Assembly: GCA_903845365.1 (NCBI GenBank) | Contig: CAIMXI010000043.1 | Span: 1-55,416 of the forward strand | DNA: 55,416 bases | Direction: 5' to 3' | Source: an uncultured Geobacteraceae bacterium | GTDB taxonomy: Bacteria; Desulfobacterota; Desulfuromonadia; Geobacterales; Pseudopelobacteraceae | Shown here: piece by piece, positions 36,054 to 45,382 of the stretch | Numbering within the stretch: position 1 is the first letter of the stretch | How the letters are laid out: every line of letters begins with the position of its first letter | Position numbers and translations under genes: made by a program | The notes under the pieces: generated by a model | Told to the model about the DNA's origin: nothing | What the model saw: the letters and a program-made list of their open reading frames with translations, nothing else | The model's database searches: none

Positions 36054-36568
36054 ATTGTTATGAGATTCGCCAACTTACCAACACCCAGCAAGGGGATGGT
36101 TTTAGCATCATACTCAATTGCTCCGATCACCAGATCACGAGCGGCACCATTAAGGGTCGCAAGTGGTGGACCGATGGCGCTAACCGGAATATCAATAACG
36201 TCTTCAATTGAGTCGATCATTACGCCGGAATGGAAATCTCCCCGGACAGCCATGGCAATAAGATGTTTCAAATGATCGCCCTTTTCCTCTCCCAGGAAAT
36301 AGCGGAGATCAATTACCGACTCGATATCTCCCCGAACATTGATGAGGCCGGGAAGATAATCTGGCAGACCTGGCACCCAGGATATGTCGCTTGCAGGAAG
36401 AATTTCCCTGATATCCGTGCCGTAAAAGGCGTACCGGTTCTCTCCGCAGGTGAAAAAAATTACTTTAACCCGCTCCTCTTCAACATCAACGACATCTTTT
36501 GTTCGCTGCCGTTTTTTGAGTTCGTTCAGGATGAGTTCGCTTTTTAACGGTTCTTCTGATTGTTCCAT
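36050..36568 (-). CDS. cheW: CheW adaptor protein
   Basis: This 172-residue CheW follows a variable charged N-terminal stretch of about 30 residues. The fold is recognisable by VIFFTCGENRYAFYGTDIREIL, PGLINVRGDIESVIDLRYFL and GVMIDSIEDVIDIPVSAI. It should link the Cache MCPs to the CheA-REC hybrid. It is transcribed just before the divergent CheW-like gene, with which it overlaps by 4 bases. The gap to the upstream kinase gene is 38 bases. Confidence 0.92.
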   Translation of the reverse strand: MEQSEEPLKSELILNELKKRQRTKDVVDVEEERVKVIFFTCGENRYAFYGTDIREILPASDISWVPGLPDYLPGLINVRGDIESVIDLRYFLGEEKGDHLKHLIAMAVRGDFHSGVMIDSIEDVIDIPVSAIGPPLATLNGAARDLVIGAIEYDAKTIPLLGVGKLANLITI

Positions 36569-36606
36569 TGCCGGTCGCTCCGCTAACTTTTTGAGTAGTG
36601 ACTAAA

Positions 36607-38016
36607 TTATCCCTGATCAGAAACCTTGGCAGTCAAAAGTTGAGGCAACGTAAAACGAAATACGCTGCCTTTACCAAGTTCTGACTCCACCCATATTCTT
36701 CCGCCGTGATGCTCGACAATTTCTTTGCAGATTGAGAGTCCAAGGCCGGTTCCTTTAGGTTTGTCCGTCAGTGTATCCCCGATCTGATGGAATTTATCAA
36801 ACACCTTATCGCAGTTTTCCGGCGCGATTCCTATACCGGTATCAACGACAGAGACCATTATTGTATCATGTTCCTGATGCGCTTCAATAGTGATCACGCC
36901 ATGATCGGAAAATTTGACAGCATTGGAGGCCAGATTGATCAACACCTGAACCAGTCGGTCACGATCTCCCTGAATCAGTGGCAGATCTTTTGCGACATCA
37001 CGTTTAAGGGAAATATGCCGGGCATCCACGAGTGGTTTGATAGTGGCTACTACATGCTCAATAATTCCCGTCAGATCGATTTCCTCAAAATGCCATTCAA
37101 CACGTCCGGCATCGAGCTTTGCGAGATCAAGCACATTATTGATCAGGCTGGTCAGTCGTTCACCTTCAGATAAAATGATATCAAGATTTGTCTGTATCTG
37201 GCCGACAGTACGCATCAATTTCACATCGTTCATATCCAGGCGAGGAGCTACATCATTTTCCATCTTTTTTTTGATCACTCTGGCAAAGCCGTACACCGAT
37301 GTCATTGGTGTACGTAATTCATGGGAGACAGAAGAGAGAAATTCGCCTTTGGCCTGACTGGCGGCATCTGCTAACTCCTTCAATAACTGATTTTGATGGC
37401 TGAGACGGAATGCTTCTGTCATGGTCGCATGATTGCGTTTTGACGTTGACAGCAGAACAGTAATGTAGAGGAAACTGAAAAAAGCCAGGCAGTAGCCGAG
37501 AGTCGTTCCGTGCATTATATTGACCAGTATAAACGGCACCATAATCGGTACTACATACAGAGGATACGTTCGAGGCAGAATTGACATAATGCTGACACTG
37601 CCACCGGACATTGCCGCCAGGGTACATGCGATAAGCATTTTGTATTCAATGTCAATATCCTGATACAGAACTGCATTGCTGACACCCCATCCTATACCAG
37701 CAAGAAAAACTCCCACCTTAAACCGGTTTCTCCATGCCGCAGTATCTGTCTGGCCGGCTGCACGATTACGAAACGCCCTGATAGTGCTGTAACGGAAAAG
37801 ACTGACCGAAAGTTGAAATACCAACCACGCCACCTGAAGTGACAAAGGAGCATTACCCCTGAAAAAAAATATCAGCAGACCTGATAAAAACACTGACGAA
37901 ATGAGTGGTGGTATCGAGTCTCGACAATAGAGAACTATCTGATCCACCTCAACTTTTTCATTCAGCAGGGCATCGTTCTGGAATAGTGCATTTTTTTGTG
38001 CGGCGTGCTGTTCCAT
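36607..38016 (-). CDS. Membrane histidine kinase (about six membrane helices)
   Basis: This 469-residue kinase has an N-terminal membrane region with about five to six hydrophobic helices (residues 35-195) and no obvious extracellular domain, then HisKA ([17 protein letters not shown] near 230-246) and HATPase (NAVKFSDHGVITI, DTGIGIAPENC, KGTGLGLSICKEI). It has no receiver domain. The G-box region (QIGDTLTDKPKG) is shared with the three kinases at 38020, 39582 and 42916, showing common ancestry. It should sense a membrane or intracellular signal and phosphorylate a free receiver or the HPt relay. The input is unknown. Confidence 0.9.
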   Translation of the reverse strand: MEQHAAQKNALFQNDALLNEKVEVDQIVLYCRDSIPPLISSVFLSGLLIFFFRGNAPLSLQVAWLVFQLSVSLFRYSTIRAFRNRAAGQTDTAAWRNRFKVGVFLAGIGWGVSNAVLYQDIDIEYKMLIACTLAAMSGGSVSIMSILPRTYPLYVVPIMVPFILVNIMHGTTLGYCLAFFSFLYITVLLSTSKRNHATMTEAFRLSHQNQLLKELADAASQAKGEFLSSVSHELRTPMTSVYGFARVIKKKMENDVAPRLDMNDVKLMRTVGQIQTNLDIILSEGERLTSLINNVLDLAKLDAGRVEWHFEEIDLTGIIEHVVATIKPLVDARHISLKRDVAKDLPLIQGDRDRLVQVLINLASNAVKFSDHGVITIEAHQEHDTIMVSVVDTGIGIAPENCDKVFDKFHQIGDTLTDKPKGTGLGLSICKEIVEHHGGRIWVESELGKGSVFRFTLPQLLTAKVSDQG

Positions 38017-38019
38017 ATT

Positions 38020-39585
38020 CTAAGCTGTGGCCGTCACAGGGAGGACAAAGGAGAACTCACTACCTTTTCCAATTTCTGACTCGACCCAGATTCTCCCACC
38101 ATGATGCTCGATGATCTCCTTGCAAATCGGCAGCCCGAGGCCACTCCCTTTCGGTCGATCTGTCAGGGTGTCGCCAACCTGTTTAAATTTGTCGAACACG
38201 TCTGTCTGGTCTTTTTCCGCAATGCCGATGCCGGTGTCGCGGATCGAAACATAAATGTAATCCTGACCGTTTTTCGTCGGGCAATCATCGACAGAAGTTC
38301 TCCGCGCCGTCACCGTGACAATGCCGTCATCGGTAAATTTCAAGGCGTTCGAAAGCAGATTAATCGCCACTTGGACGATCCTGTCCCTGTCACACGGCAC
38401 GCATGGAATTCCTGTCTCAATATTTTTGATAATTGCTATCCCTTTACTTTCAAAGAGCGAAGTAGTTGCAGCAATAGCCTGTTCCAGGATTTCCGAAATC
38501 GACGCAGGTTCCTGTCTCCACTCGATTTTACCAGCTTCCATTTTTGAAAGATCAAGAACGTTATTGATCAAAACGGTCAGACGTTCCCCTTCGGAAATAA
38601 TGATGCCTATGTTATCGCTAACCTGTTGCACTGTTCGATCAACTTTTACATCATCTGTCGGCAACTGGGGGAATACGACCTCTTCCAGCTTCTTCCTGAT
38701 AACTTTCGCAAAGCCCAGAACCGATGTCAATGGCGTCCTCAGTTCATGGGAAACAGTTGAAAGAAAATCATTCTTCATTCGCTCGATTTCCTTGTCGGAA
38801 GTCACATCGCGCACAATAACGAGGTTGCCGAGAAACTCATCCTGTTTGCCGGAGGAGGTCTGATTTTTACGGATAGCCGCCGCCAGGGCCGATCCTGTCC
38901 GTCCCCCCTCCAATTCTACTTGAGCCGAAACTGGGTGGTCTGATTGCGAACAGATTATTTCAAACAGTGGAGCCAGGTTCCCGTTAAAAATGCCCTTAAA
39001 ATCATTACCAAGCAGTGACGTTTCATCGACACCGAACATTTTGCCAAGAGCTGGATTTGCAAGCGTTACCCTGGCCTGTGCATTGGTGACCAGCAAACCG
39101 TCAGGCATGTTGTTAATGATGGCGGTCAGGTATGAAAGGGTGTCTTCCTGTTCGGTGGTTTTGGCGGCCAGATCCGCGATAAGCTGAAGATTCTGCAGTT
39201 TGAGCTGGTGCTTCGCAAGGGCTCTGCTGACGGTGATAACAATGGTTTCCTCTATCCCCTCGTCTTTCAGCACATAGTCGATGGCTCCGCTGCTGAGAGC
39301 ATCAACCGCTACTGAGATGCTGCTGACTCCGGTCACCATGATGATCGGCACATCAAGGCCATGACTACGCAGTTCCTTGATCAGTTGGATTCCATCCATT
39401 TCAGGCATGTTTACGTCAGAAACTATTAAATCTATGGATGCATCAGCAATAGCTTTGCCAAGTGCTTCCAGGCCATTTTCAGCAGTAACAATGGTGTATC
39501 CATTCCCTTCAAGAATCATGGTAAGCATTTCCAGAACAAATGGGTCATCATCCACTACTAATATTTTTATCTCCTGAATGTTCAT
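38020..39585 (-). CDS. REC-PAS-histidine kinase
   Basis: The ATG at 39585 overlaps the upstream stop (ATGA), giving 521 residues; the longer frame to 39693 is a shadow of the upstream gene. Order is a receiver (about 5-120, [11 protein letters not shown]), coiled linker, PAS (about 155-270, [25 protein letters not shown]), HisKA ([13 protein letters not shown]) and HATPase (about 400-515, [15 protein letters not shown]). A receiver at the N-terminus of a kinase implies it is controlled by an upstream phosphodonor, possibly the HPt protein encoded nearby. The kinase half is paralogous to its neighbours. Confidence 0.9.
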   Translation of the reverse strand: MNIQEIKILVVDDDPFVLEMLTMILEGNGYTIVTAENGLEALGKAIADASIDLIVSDVNMPEMDGIQLIKELRSHGLDVPIIMVTGVSSISVAVDALSSGAIDYVLKDEGIEETIVITVSRALAKHQLKLQNLQLIADLAAKTTEQEDTLSYLTAIINNMPDGLLVTNAQARVTLANPALGKMFGVDETSLLGNDFKGIFNGNLAPLFEIICSQSDHPVSAQVELEGGRTGSALAAAIRKNQTSSGKQDEFLGNLVIVRDVTSDKEIERMKNDFLSTVSHELRTPLTSVLGFAKVIRKKLEEVVFPQLPTDDVKVDRTVQQVSDNIGIIISEGERLTVLINNVLDLSKMEAGKIEWRQEPASISEILEQAIAATTSLFESKGIAIIKNIETGIPCVPCDRDRIVQVAINLLSNALKFTDDGIVTVTARRTSVDDCPTKNGQDYIYVSIRDTGIGIAEKDQTDVFDKFKQVGDTLTDRPKGSGLGLPICKEIIEHHGGRIWVESEIGKGSEFSFVLPVTATA

Positions 39586-40763
39586 GTTTTCATAGCCTCC
39601 TCGACAGGAAGTAATATAGTGAAGACACTCCCCTTGCCTGGTTCGCTCACGATATCTATCTTCCCTCCGTGATATCCGGCAATCAAGCGGCATATAGGAA
39701 GGCCAAGGCCAACTCCCTTAGGTTTGTCTGTCAGAGCGTCTCCAAGCTGGCTGAACTTTTCAAAAACAAGACCGTGCTGTGAGGCGATTATCCCCTTGCC
39801 GGTATCGGAAACGCTGACCAGAATTTTATTATTTATCTTTTTGGCACTGAGCGTTACCCCCCCCTGGTCGGTAAAGGTAACAGCATTTGCCAGCAGGTGG
39901 CTCAACAACTGGCTTATCCGATGCCTGTCTCCCTTGATTAACGGTAGGTCACCCTCAATTGCTACCACAAATTCGAGCCCCTTCACCTTTAACTTCGTGG
40001 AGTAATCCTTAGCAGTATTCTCAATAACCTCACTCAGGGAGAGCGGTTCCCATTTCCATTCAGCCGTACCCGCCTCCATCGCAGTAAGGTCAAGAATACT
40101 TTCTATCAACCCGGTCAACCTCTCGGACTCTGCGATGAGAAACTCAAGGTTCGCTTCCACCTGCCGGAGTATTTTTATATTTTTAGGGTTATCAAGAGAA
40201 AACTCCGGAATGAACTTCATGAGTTTTTTTCTGCTGACATCGGCGTATCCGACAATAGATGTCAGAGGGGTACGCAATTCATGCGAGACCGAGGAGAGAA
40301 ATGTATTTTTGGCCTGATCCAGTTCTCTCAGTTTCTGATATGCCTGTTTCAGGGCTGCCGACTCCTCAACACTTTTCCCAAGATCTCTTACTTTGCGTTC
40401 AAGCGTCGCCTTTTCAATAGCACGCCTGATTGTCACAATGATCCTGCTTATCTGAGGCGGTTTCTCTACAAAATCGTATGCACCAAGCTTGATTGCTTCA
40501 ACTGCAGTACTGATGTCACCAAAAGCGGTAACCATAATAACCGGAATCTCAGGATCATGTTTCCGAAGCTCCCTTAGCGTTTCAATGCCGTCCATACCCG
40601 GCATCTTGAGATCGAGGAGCACTGCATCAAAAACATTATTATGGAAAAGTTCAACCCCACTCAGTCCGTCACAGGCCGCAATGGCGGAAAAACCGCATTC
40701 AGCAAGTTTTTCTGTCAGGACAAAGCGCACCATTTCATCATCGTCAACCACCAGGATGTTCAT
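39582..40763 (-). CDS. REC-histidine kinase
   Basis: The ATG at 40763 ([13 protein letters not shown]) follows AAGGAGGGG and gives 393 residues. It overlaps the end of the HPt gene by 20 bases. The N-terminal receiver (about 1-120) has D51 as phospho-acceptor ([12 protein letters not shown]). A coiled linker precedes HisKA ([20 protein letters not shown]) and HATPase ([26 protein letters not shown]). It has no membrane or PAS domain. As with the next gene, an N-terminal receiver before a kinase suggests stepwise phosphorelay within the cluster. The kinase half is similar to three neighbours. Confidence 0.9.
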   Translation of the reverse strand: MNILVVDDDEMVRFVLTEKLAECGFSAIAACDGLSGVELFHNNVFDAVLLDLKMPGMDGIETLRELRKHDPEIPVIMVTAFGDISTAVEAIKLGAYDFVEKPPQISRIIVTIRRAIEKATLERKVRDLGKSVEESAALKQAYQKLRELDQAKNTFLSSVSHELRTPLTSIVGYADVSRKKLMKFIPEFSLDNPKNIKILRQVEANLEFLIAESERLTGLIESILDLTAMEAGTAEWKWEPLSLSEVIENTAKDYSTKLKVKGLEFVVAIEGDLPLIKGDRHRISQLLSHLLANAVTFTDQGGVTLSAKKINNKILVSVSDTGKGIIASQHGLVFEKFSQLGDALTDKPKGVGLGLPICRLIAGYHGGKIDIVSEPGKGSVFTILLPVEEAMKT

Positions 40764-41106
40764 ATTTCCCCTCCTTTCCCAATTCCGCCATGACTTTTTC
40801 ATACTCTTCAATAAAATCGGTGAAGCTGAGTCGTGCAGAATTCATATCACCTTGGATGGCACTACACTCTATCTCTCTCGCTCTGTCACTCATTCCAGAT
40901 GCACCCAGCATTGCCGACGACCCCATGATAGTATGCGCAATCAACTCAGTTGAAGAATTGTCACCCGCATCGAGAAATCCCCTTAACTGATCTACCTGAG
41001 CGGGGACGTTTTTTTTGAAGATCGTCTTGATCCTCGCAAACATCTTTTCGTCCCCCTCCAGCCACTGGAGAGCCTTACTCCCGTCAATTTGCTCTTGATT
41101 TTTCAT
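40744..41106 (-). CDS. Stand-alone HPt domain protein
   Basis: This 120-residue helical protein has an HPt motif with likely phospho-acceptor H58 (IAHTIMGSSAMLGA). The usual pattern H-x-x-K-G reads H-T-I-M-G, so the lysine that normally lies near the histidine is replaced by Met61. Such stand-alone HPt proteins shuttle phosphoryl groups between receiver domains. It overlaps the receiver gene upstream by 4 bases (ATGA), which makes the two likely partners, together with the two N-terminal receiver kinases transcribed downstream. Confidence 0.88.
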   Translation of the reverse strand: MKNQEQIDGSKALQWLEGDEKMFARIKTIFKKNVPAQVDQLRGFLDAGDNSSTELIAHTIMGSSAMLGASGMSDRAREIECSAIQGDMNSARLSFTDFIEEYEKVMAELGKEGKYEHPGG

Positions 41107-41477
41107 AACCCCAGGACGCTTCTAGCTTTCTGTAGAACTTCATCAGGGTTGAAAGGTTTTGTCATGTAGACATCGGCTCCAACCTCGACACCCTTCAACT
41201 TATCAAATTCCTGCCCTTTGGCCGTCAGCAACACAATATAGACGTTATTAATGGCAAGCTCCTTTTTAACCGCGTTACAGACATCAAAGCCATTCATTTT
41301 CGGCATCATCACGTCGAGAAAAACCAGCTCCGGCGCCTCTCGCCTGATAATATCGAGGGCAGTCTCTCCGTTATCGGCAGTAATCAGCTCTACCCCTTCA
41401 TCCTCCAGCTCTTCAAGCACCTGCTCAAGAAGAAGGCGGATAAACGGTTCGTCATCTACAATCAGTATCTTAGGCAT
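41103..41477 (-). CDS. Single-domain response regulator
   Basis: This 124-residue receiver has D8/D9, phospho-acceptor D55 (VFLDVMMPKMNG), a Thr in VLLTAKGQE and the conserved Lys in MTKPFNP. It has no output domain. It overlaps the HPt gene by 4 bases and follows the HD-GYP gene by 38 bases. A role as intermediate in an HPt relay, or as a regulator of the HD-GYP phosphodiesterase, is possible from position but not shown. Confidence 0.9.
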   Translation of the reverse strand: MPKILIVDDEPFIRLLLEQVLEELEDEGVELITADNGETALDIIRREAPELVFLDVMMPKMNGFDVCNAVKKELAINNVYIVLLTAKGQEFDKLKGVEVGADVYMTKPFNPDEVLQKARSVLGL

Positions 41478-41515
41478 ATTATTCTCCTTTTATCCTGTTT
41501 ATCAACGGCATGAAA

Positions 41516-42883
41516 TCAGAGTACAATTTTCCCTCGTGAGTTCGATGAAAAAAAGGCTTCCATCACATCGGAGGCAAAAAACGCATCCACAACCTCCGGA
41601 TCAAACTGAGACCCGGAGTATTTTTTTAACTCCTCAAAAGCCACATCGAGAGTCAACCCAAGGCGGTATGGTCTGGTACTTGTCATTGCGTCAAAAGTAT
41701 CGGCCACCGAAATAATACGTGCGGTGATATCGATGTTATTCCCTTTAAGTCCATCGGGATAGCCCTTCCCATCGAATTTTTCATGGTGGTGCTTTACCCC
41801 TGGAATCGTGGATTTGAGCTGTGATATACGGCTGATGATCTCTTCACCGTAGACCGGATGCATTTTTATCTGTGCAAACTCTTCATCCGTAAGGGCTGAC
41901 TCTTTAAGAAGGACGTTATCCCTTATACCGATTTTGCCGATATCGTGAAGCACAGCACCAAGCTGAAGACGCGCCATATCTTCCTCCGGTAACCCAAGAG
42001 TCTTTCCGATGGCAAGGCTGTACTCCATGACTCTTTTTGTGTGGTTACCAGTATATGGATCCCGCTTTTCAATCGTTTCAGCAAGCGTGTAGATCGTCAT
42101 GTAAAAGGCATCCTTCAACTGTTCATAGAGACTCGCATTTTCGATGGCAACCGCAGCAAGGGAAGCAAGGGTGGAAAAAAGTTTTAAATCTTCGGCCGTG
42201 TACGTCACCGGTTCGCAATTACCCAGCTTGATGATGCCTACTACCGTATCCTTTGCCTTGAGCGGAGCACAGATGAGTGACCTTATCGAGACCGCTCCCT
42301 CGACAAATCTGGGGTCTGAGTGTACATCGTTCACAATCTCGGCGCGACCTGATGCCCATACACTGCCCGCTATCCCCACTCCTCGAGTAACGGTAGGTGG
42401 AGCATCTTCTCCATGACCATACTCACCGAGCAGCTCCATGGTATCGGTTTCCCTGTTGAACAGCAGCACCGATATACTGGTCAGCCTGATAACTTTTCTG
42501 GCCTCTTCGATAACAAGGCGGGCGATCTCTTTTGTATCGAGGCAGGACGACACCTTCTCCACAACATCGTACAAAAGCGTTATCTCTTTGTACTTATACA
42601 GCGTCTCGCTGACAAGCGCACGCTTTTGAGCCTCCGTCTCCGCGATACCGGTGAGTATTGAGGCAATAACTGCGACTTTTTCTGTGCCGATCACCCAGCC
42701 GATTACTTCACCATCGGATGTCACCGGATAACGGTTCAGCTCCTCGGCCCCATCTGTAGCCATAAGAACTCTGCCCACCTCGTCTTCTATAATGATAGAC
42801 ACTTCCAGATCGCTGACCAGTCGGTGAATTATTGGCATAAGTGCGCGTTTTTTGATCAATTTGCTGAGAGAGTCCGGTATCAT
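41516..42883 (-). CDS. GAF/HD-GYP c-di-GMP phosphodiesterase
   Basis: This 455-residue soluble protein has an N-terminal region with a sensor-like strand pattern (about 15-90), a GAF domain (about 110-255), and an HD-GYP domain (about 260-445) with LHDIGKIGI (HD), HHHEKFDGKGYPDGL (GYP) and SVADTFDAMTSTRPYR. HD-GYP enzymes hydrolyse c-di-GMP to GMP or pGpG, opposing the diguanylate cyclases in the plus-strand cluster. It is the second gene of the minus-strand array, 32 bases after the Cache kinase. Wsp-like systems usually control c-di-GMP through a GGDEF protein, so a phosphodiesterase here is a variation. Confidence 0.93.
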   Translation of the reverse strand: MIPDSLSKLIKKRALMPIIHRLVSDLEVSIIIEDEVGRVLMATDGAEELNRYPVTSDGEVIGWVIGTEKVAVIASILTGIAETEAQKRALVSETLYKYKEITLLYDVVEKVSSCLDTKEIARLVIEEARKVIRLTSISVLLFNRETDTMELLGEYGHGEDAPPTVTRGVGIAGSVWASGRAEIVNDVHSDPRFVEGAVSIRSLICAPLKAKDTVVGIIKLGNCEPVTYTAEDLKLFSTLASLAAVAIENASLYEQLKDAFYMTIYTLAETIEKRDPYTGNHTKRVMEYSLAIGKTLGLPEEDMARLQLGAVLHDIGKIGIRDNVLLKESALTDEEFAQIKMHPVYGEEIISRISQLKSTIPGVKHHHEKFDGKGYPDGLKGNNIDITARIISVADTFDAMTSTRPYRLGLTLDVAFEELKKYSGSQFDPEVVDAFFASDVMEAFFSSNSRGKIVL

Positions 42884-42915
42884 AACGTTATCCTATGAAT
42901 TTAGTTACCTTATTT

Positions 42916-44958
42916 TTATGCCTTTTGCTGTATCGGCACGGTAAAAAAGAACGTACTCCCCTCACCGGGAGTAGACTCTACCCATATCGTACCGCCGTGA
43001 TACTGTATGATCTTCTGGCATATAGACAAGCCGAGTCCAGTTCCCTTAGGCTTGTCGGTAAGTGTGTCTCCGATCTGTCTGAATCTATCAAAAATAGTTG
43101 CATGGTCCTCCGGCGAGATACCACATCCGGAATCCTCTACGCTGAAACGGACAAATTCCTCCTGCTGGCAGACCCGTAAAACAATCCGCCCGTGATCGGT
43201 AAATTTCACAGCATTTCCCAGCAAATTACTCAGCACATGGAAAAGGCGGGTTTCATCGCCCGATACTTCAGGAAGAGCTGGTTCGACTTCAACCAGCAAC
43301 TCCAGCCCTTTCTGACCTAATTGCGGCATAAAGGCAGCCGCGGCCTGCTTTAGTAATTGCTCTGGAACAATATCTGTAAAGTTCCAGTCCACTTTGCCTG
43401 AGTCCAGCGTGGCGCAGTAGAGTATGTCATTGATAATTTCCGAAAGCCGCTCTCCCTCATTTACTATGATGTCCAGATTATCCCTGACCTGTGACATGGC
43501 TCTGATTGTTTTTTCATCTTCTTCTACCCTGGGAAAAACGGCACTCTCCAGTTTTTTCTTAACCTGCTTGACAAAACCGGAAACCGAGGTTATCGGGGTG
43601 CGCAGTTCATGTGAAACGGAAGTAAGGAAGTCGGACTTTATCTGATCAAGCTCTTTAAGCTCCATATTTGCTTTTTCAAGGGCGGCGGTGCGCTCTGCGA
43701 CTTTGATGTCAAGGTGCAGTATGTTTCCCTGCAAACGTTCCACCATGCTGTCAAGAGCAGTTGCCACCGTACCAATCTCATCATCCCTCCTTACCCCGCA
43801 GCGTGCATCAAGATTGCCTTCCATAACCTTGAGTGCGGTATCACGCATCTGTAGCATCGGAAATGTAAGTCTCTTTACAAAAACGTAGATCAGCACAACG
43901 GAAAGCAACAGGGTACCGACAAATATCGAGAGGACTATGTTACGCACGGTACGTGCGCTTTCGCCTAGTTCATCAACATATATCGAAGAGCAAATATACC
44001 AGTCGAACTCGTTAAAGTTGCGAACCCAAGAGATTTTTTTGTAAACAAAATTGCCTGGCTCTGAGGGCTTGTCCCACAGATAGTTCAGAGCTTGCCCCTT
44101 ATCTGCTATCTCCATTAGCATGGGCAGAAGCGGCTTGTTCGTATCCTTATCGAGCAGATGACTGGCGTTGGTCTGCTCGATACTGGCATTAGGGTGAATC
44201 TGCATAACGTACTGCCCGTCGAAGATGAAGACATAACCGGTCTTTGCGATTCTGGTCTCCTTCAAACGATCACGTAATGCATCAATGGCAAAATTCTTTT
44301 TTGTCTGAACCATGGCTTCAATGTCGTCCAGATACACGCCGGTACCGATGACAATATTAAATTCCGGTATATGCCTGAAATATGTTATTTTTTCTACCGG
44401 CTGTTCTTCACCGAGACGACGCCACCAGTAGTAGTAGTAGCCGTCGCCCTCACCTTTAAGAGCCATTTCGACCATCGGTGGTACAATCAGATTACCCTTG
44501 GAATCTTTGACTTGCGAAAAGTCAGCTCCGTTCAGCATCGGGTCTGGATGAGAAATGAGCCTGGAGTGGTAATCTGACGCCCAGATGTAATCGTTTCGAC
44601 CATACTTGACGCGCCGCAATTCATTCAGCAAGGTGAGACGAGCCCGATCCCTTGTTACTTTACCTGTGCGAACATCATTCAACAAATCCCGGATACGGGC
44701 ATCGGCCACAAAAAGAATATTGCGGAGCTGTTCCTTCCGTTCCAGGGTAATTGATTGCCGATAATTTTGAAGCTCATGATGAATCTGTTCCACCATGCTA
44801 TGCACGTTGTTCAAAATTGTAAGAGCACTGTTTTTCTCGATTTTTTCAACGGTGAACTGGATGTAGGGGACGGAGAGCAGATACATGACCATGAACAACA
44901 AGACGATCGCCAATGTTGAGGAAACAAAGATCTTATTGAATAATCTTGAAGTAAACAT
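42916..44958 (-). CDS. Double-Cache histidine kinase
   Basis: This 680-residue membrane kinase has an N-terminal helix (about 8-32), a long periplasmic region (about 35-335) with two Cache-type modules (DYIWASDYHSRLISHPDP and GYVFIFDGQYVMQIHPNA), a second membrane helix (about 340-362), HAMP (about 362-415), HisKA ([13 protein letters not shown]) and HATPase (NAVKFTDHGRIVL, KGTGLGLSICQKI). It is the first gene of the minus-strand array and shares its kinase core with three later kinases. The 89-base gap to the divergent cupin gene must hold its promoter, but no strong -35/-10 pair stands out there. Confidence 0.92.
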   Translation of the reverse strand: MFTSRLFNKIFVSSTLAIVLLFMVMYLLSVPYIQFTVEKIEKNSALTILNNVHSMVEQIHHELQNYRQSITLERKEQLRNILFVADARIRDLLNDVRTGKVTRDRARLTLLNELRRVKYGRNDYIWASDYHSRLISHPDPMLNGADFSQVKDSKGNLIVPPMVEMALKGEGDGYYYYWWRRLGEEQPVEKITYFRHIPEFNIVIGTGVYLDDIEAMVQTKKNFAIDALRDRLKETRIAKTGYVFIFDGQYVMQIHPNASIEQTNASHLLDKDTNKPLLPMLMEIADKGQALNYLWDKPSEPGNFVYKKISWVRNFNEFDWYICSSIYVDELGESARTVRNIVLSIFVGTLLLSVVLIYVFVKRLTFPMLQMRDTALKVMEGNLDARCGVRRDDEIGTVATALDSMVERLQGNILHLDIKVAERTAALEKANMELKELDQIKSDFLTSVSHELRTPITSVSGFVKQVKKKLESAVFPRVEEDEKTIRAMSQVRDNLDIIVNEGERLSEIINDILYCATLDSGKVDWNFTDIVPEQLLKQAAAAFMPQLGQKGLELLVEVEPALPEVSGDETRLFHVLSNLLGNAVKFTDHGRIVLRVCQQEEFVRFSVEDSGCGISPEDHATIFDRFRQIGDTLTDKPKGTGLGLSICQKIIQYHGGTIWVESTPGEGSTFFFTVPIQQKA

Positions 44959-45047
44959 GTAGGCAGTACCTGTAAGTTAACTGTTTTGCTTATATAGCAA
45001 ATAACATGAATACTAATCTATAACAATATTCAGTTTTGGGGAGCTCC

Positions 45048-45377
45048 ATGGAATTACAAGCAAACAATCTTTTTAGCGAAATACCTTCGACACTTCAGGG
45101 AGAATTTTTTCAGACTCTGGCAGAATCTGGTTCTGTGAGGATTGAGCGGATCGTATCTGACGGACACGCATCGCCACCAGGAGAATGGTATGATCAAAAT
45201 CGGGATGAATGGGTGATGCTGGTTTCCGGAGAGGCAACACTGCGGTTTGAGAGCAATGCCGATCTTGTAACTATGTTACCAGGTGATCATGTCATGATTC
45301 CCGCCGGATGTCGTCACCGGGTGGAGCGAACTGACATGACACAAAAAACGGTCTGGCTGGCGGTTTATTTCAAGTAG
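45048..45377 (+). CDS. Cupin-domain protein
   Basis: The ATG at 45048 (MELQANNLF) follows GGGGAG and gives 109 residues. An in-frame ATG 12 bases earlier lacks a site. The conserved beta-barrel pattern shows PPGEWYDQNRDEWVMLVSGEA, then TMLPGDHVMIPAGCRHRVERT, with His residues suitable for a metal. The family is broad (isomerases, dioxygenases, binding proteins) and the specific role is unknown. It is transcribed away from the Cache kinase and ends 5 bases before the convergent ferredoxin-NuoB gene. Confidence 0.88.
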   Translation: MELQANNLFSEIPSTLQGEFFQTLAESGSVRIERIVSDGHASPPGEWYDQNRDEWVMLVSGEATLRFESNADLVTMLPGDHVMIPAGCRHRVERTDMTQKTVWLAVYFK

Positions 45378-45382
45378 TTTAC

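Noticed and set aside
39586..39693. 36-residue extension of the REC-PAS kinase
   Set aside because: Overlaps the end of the upstream kinase in another frame; the receiver domain begins at the ATG at 39585.
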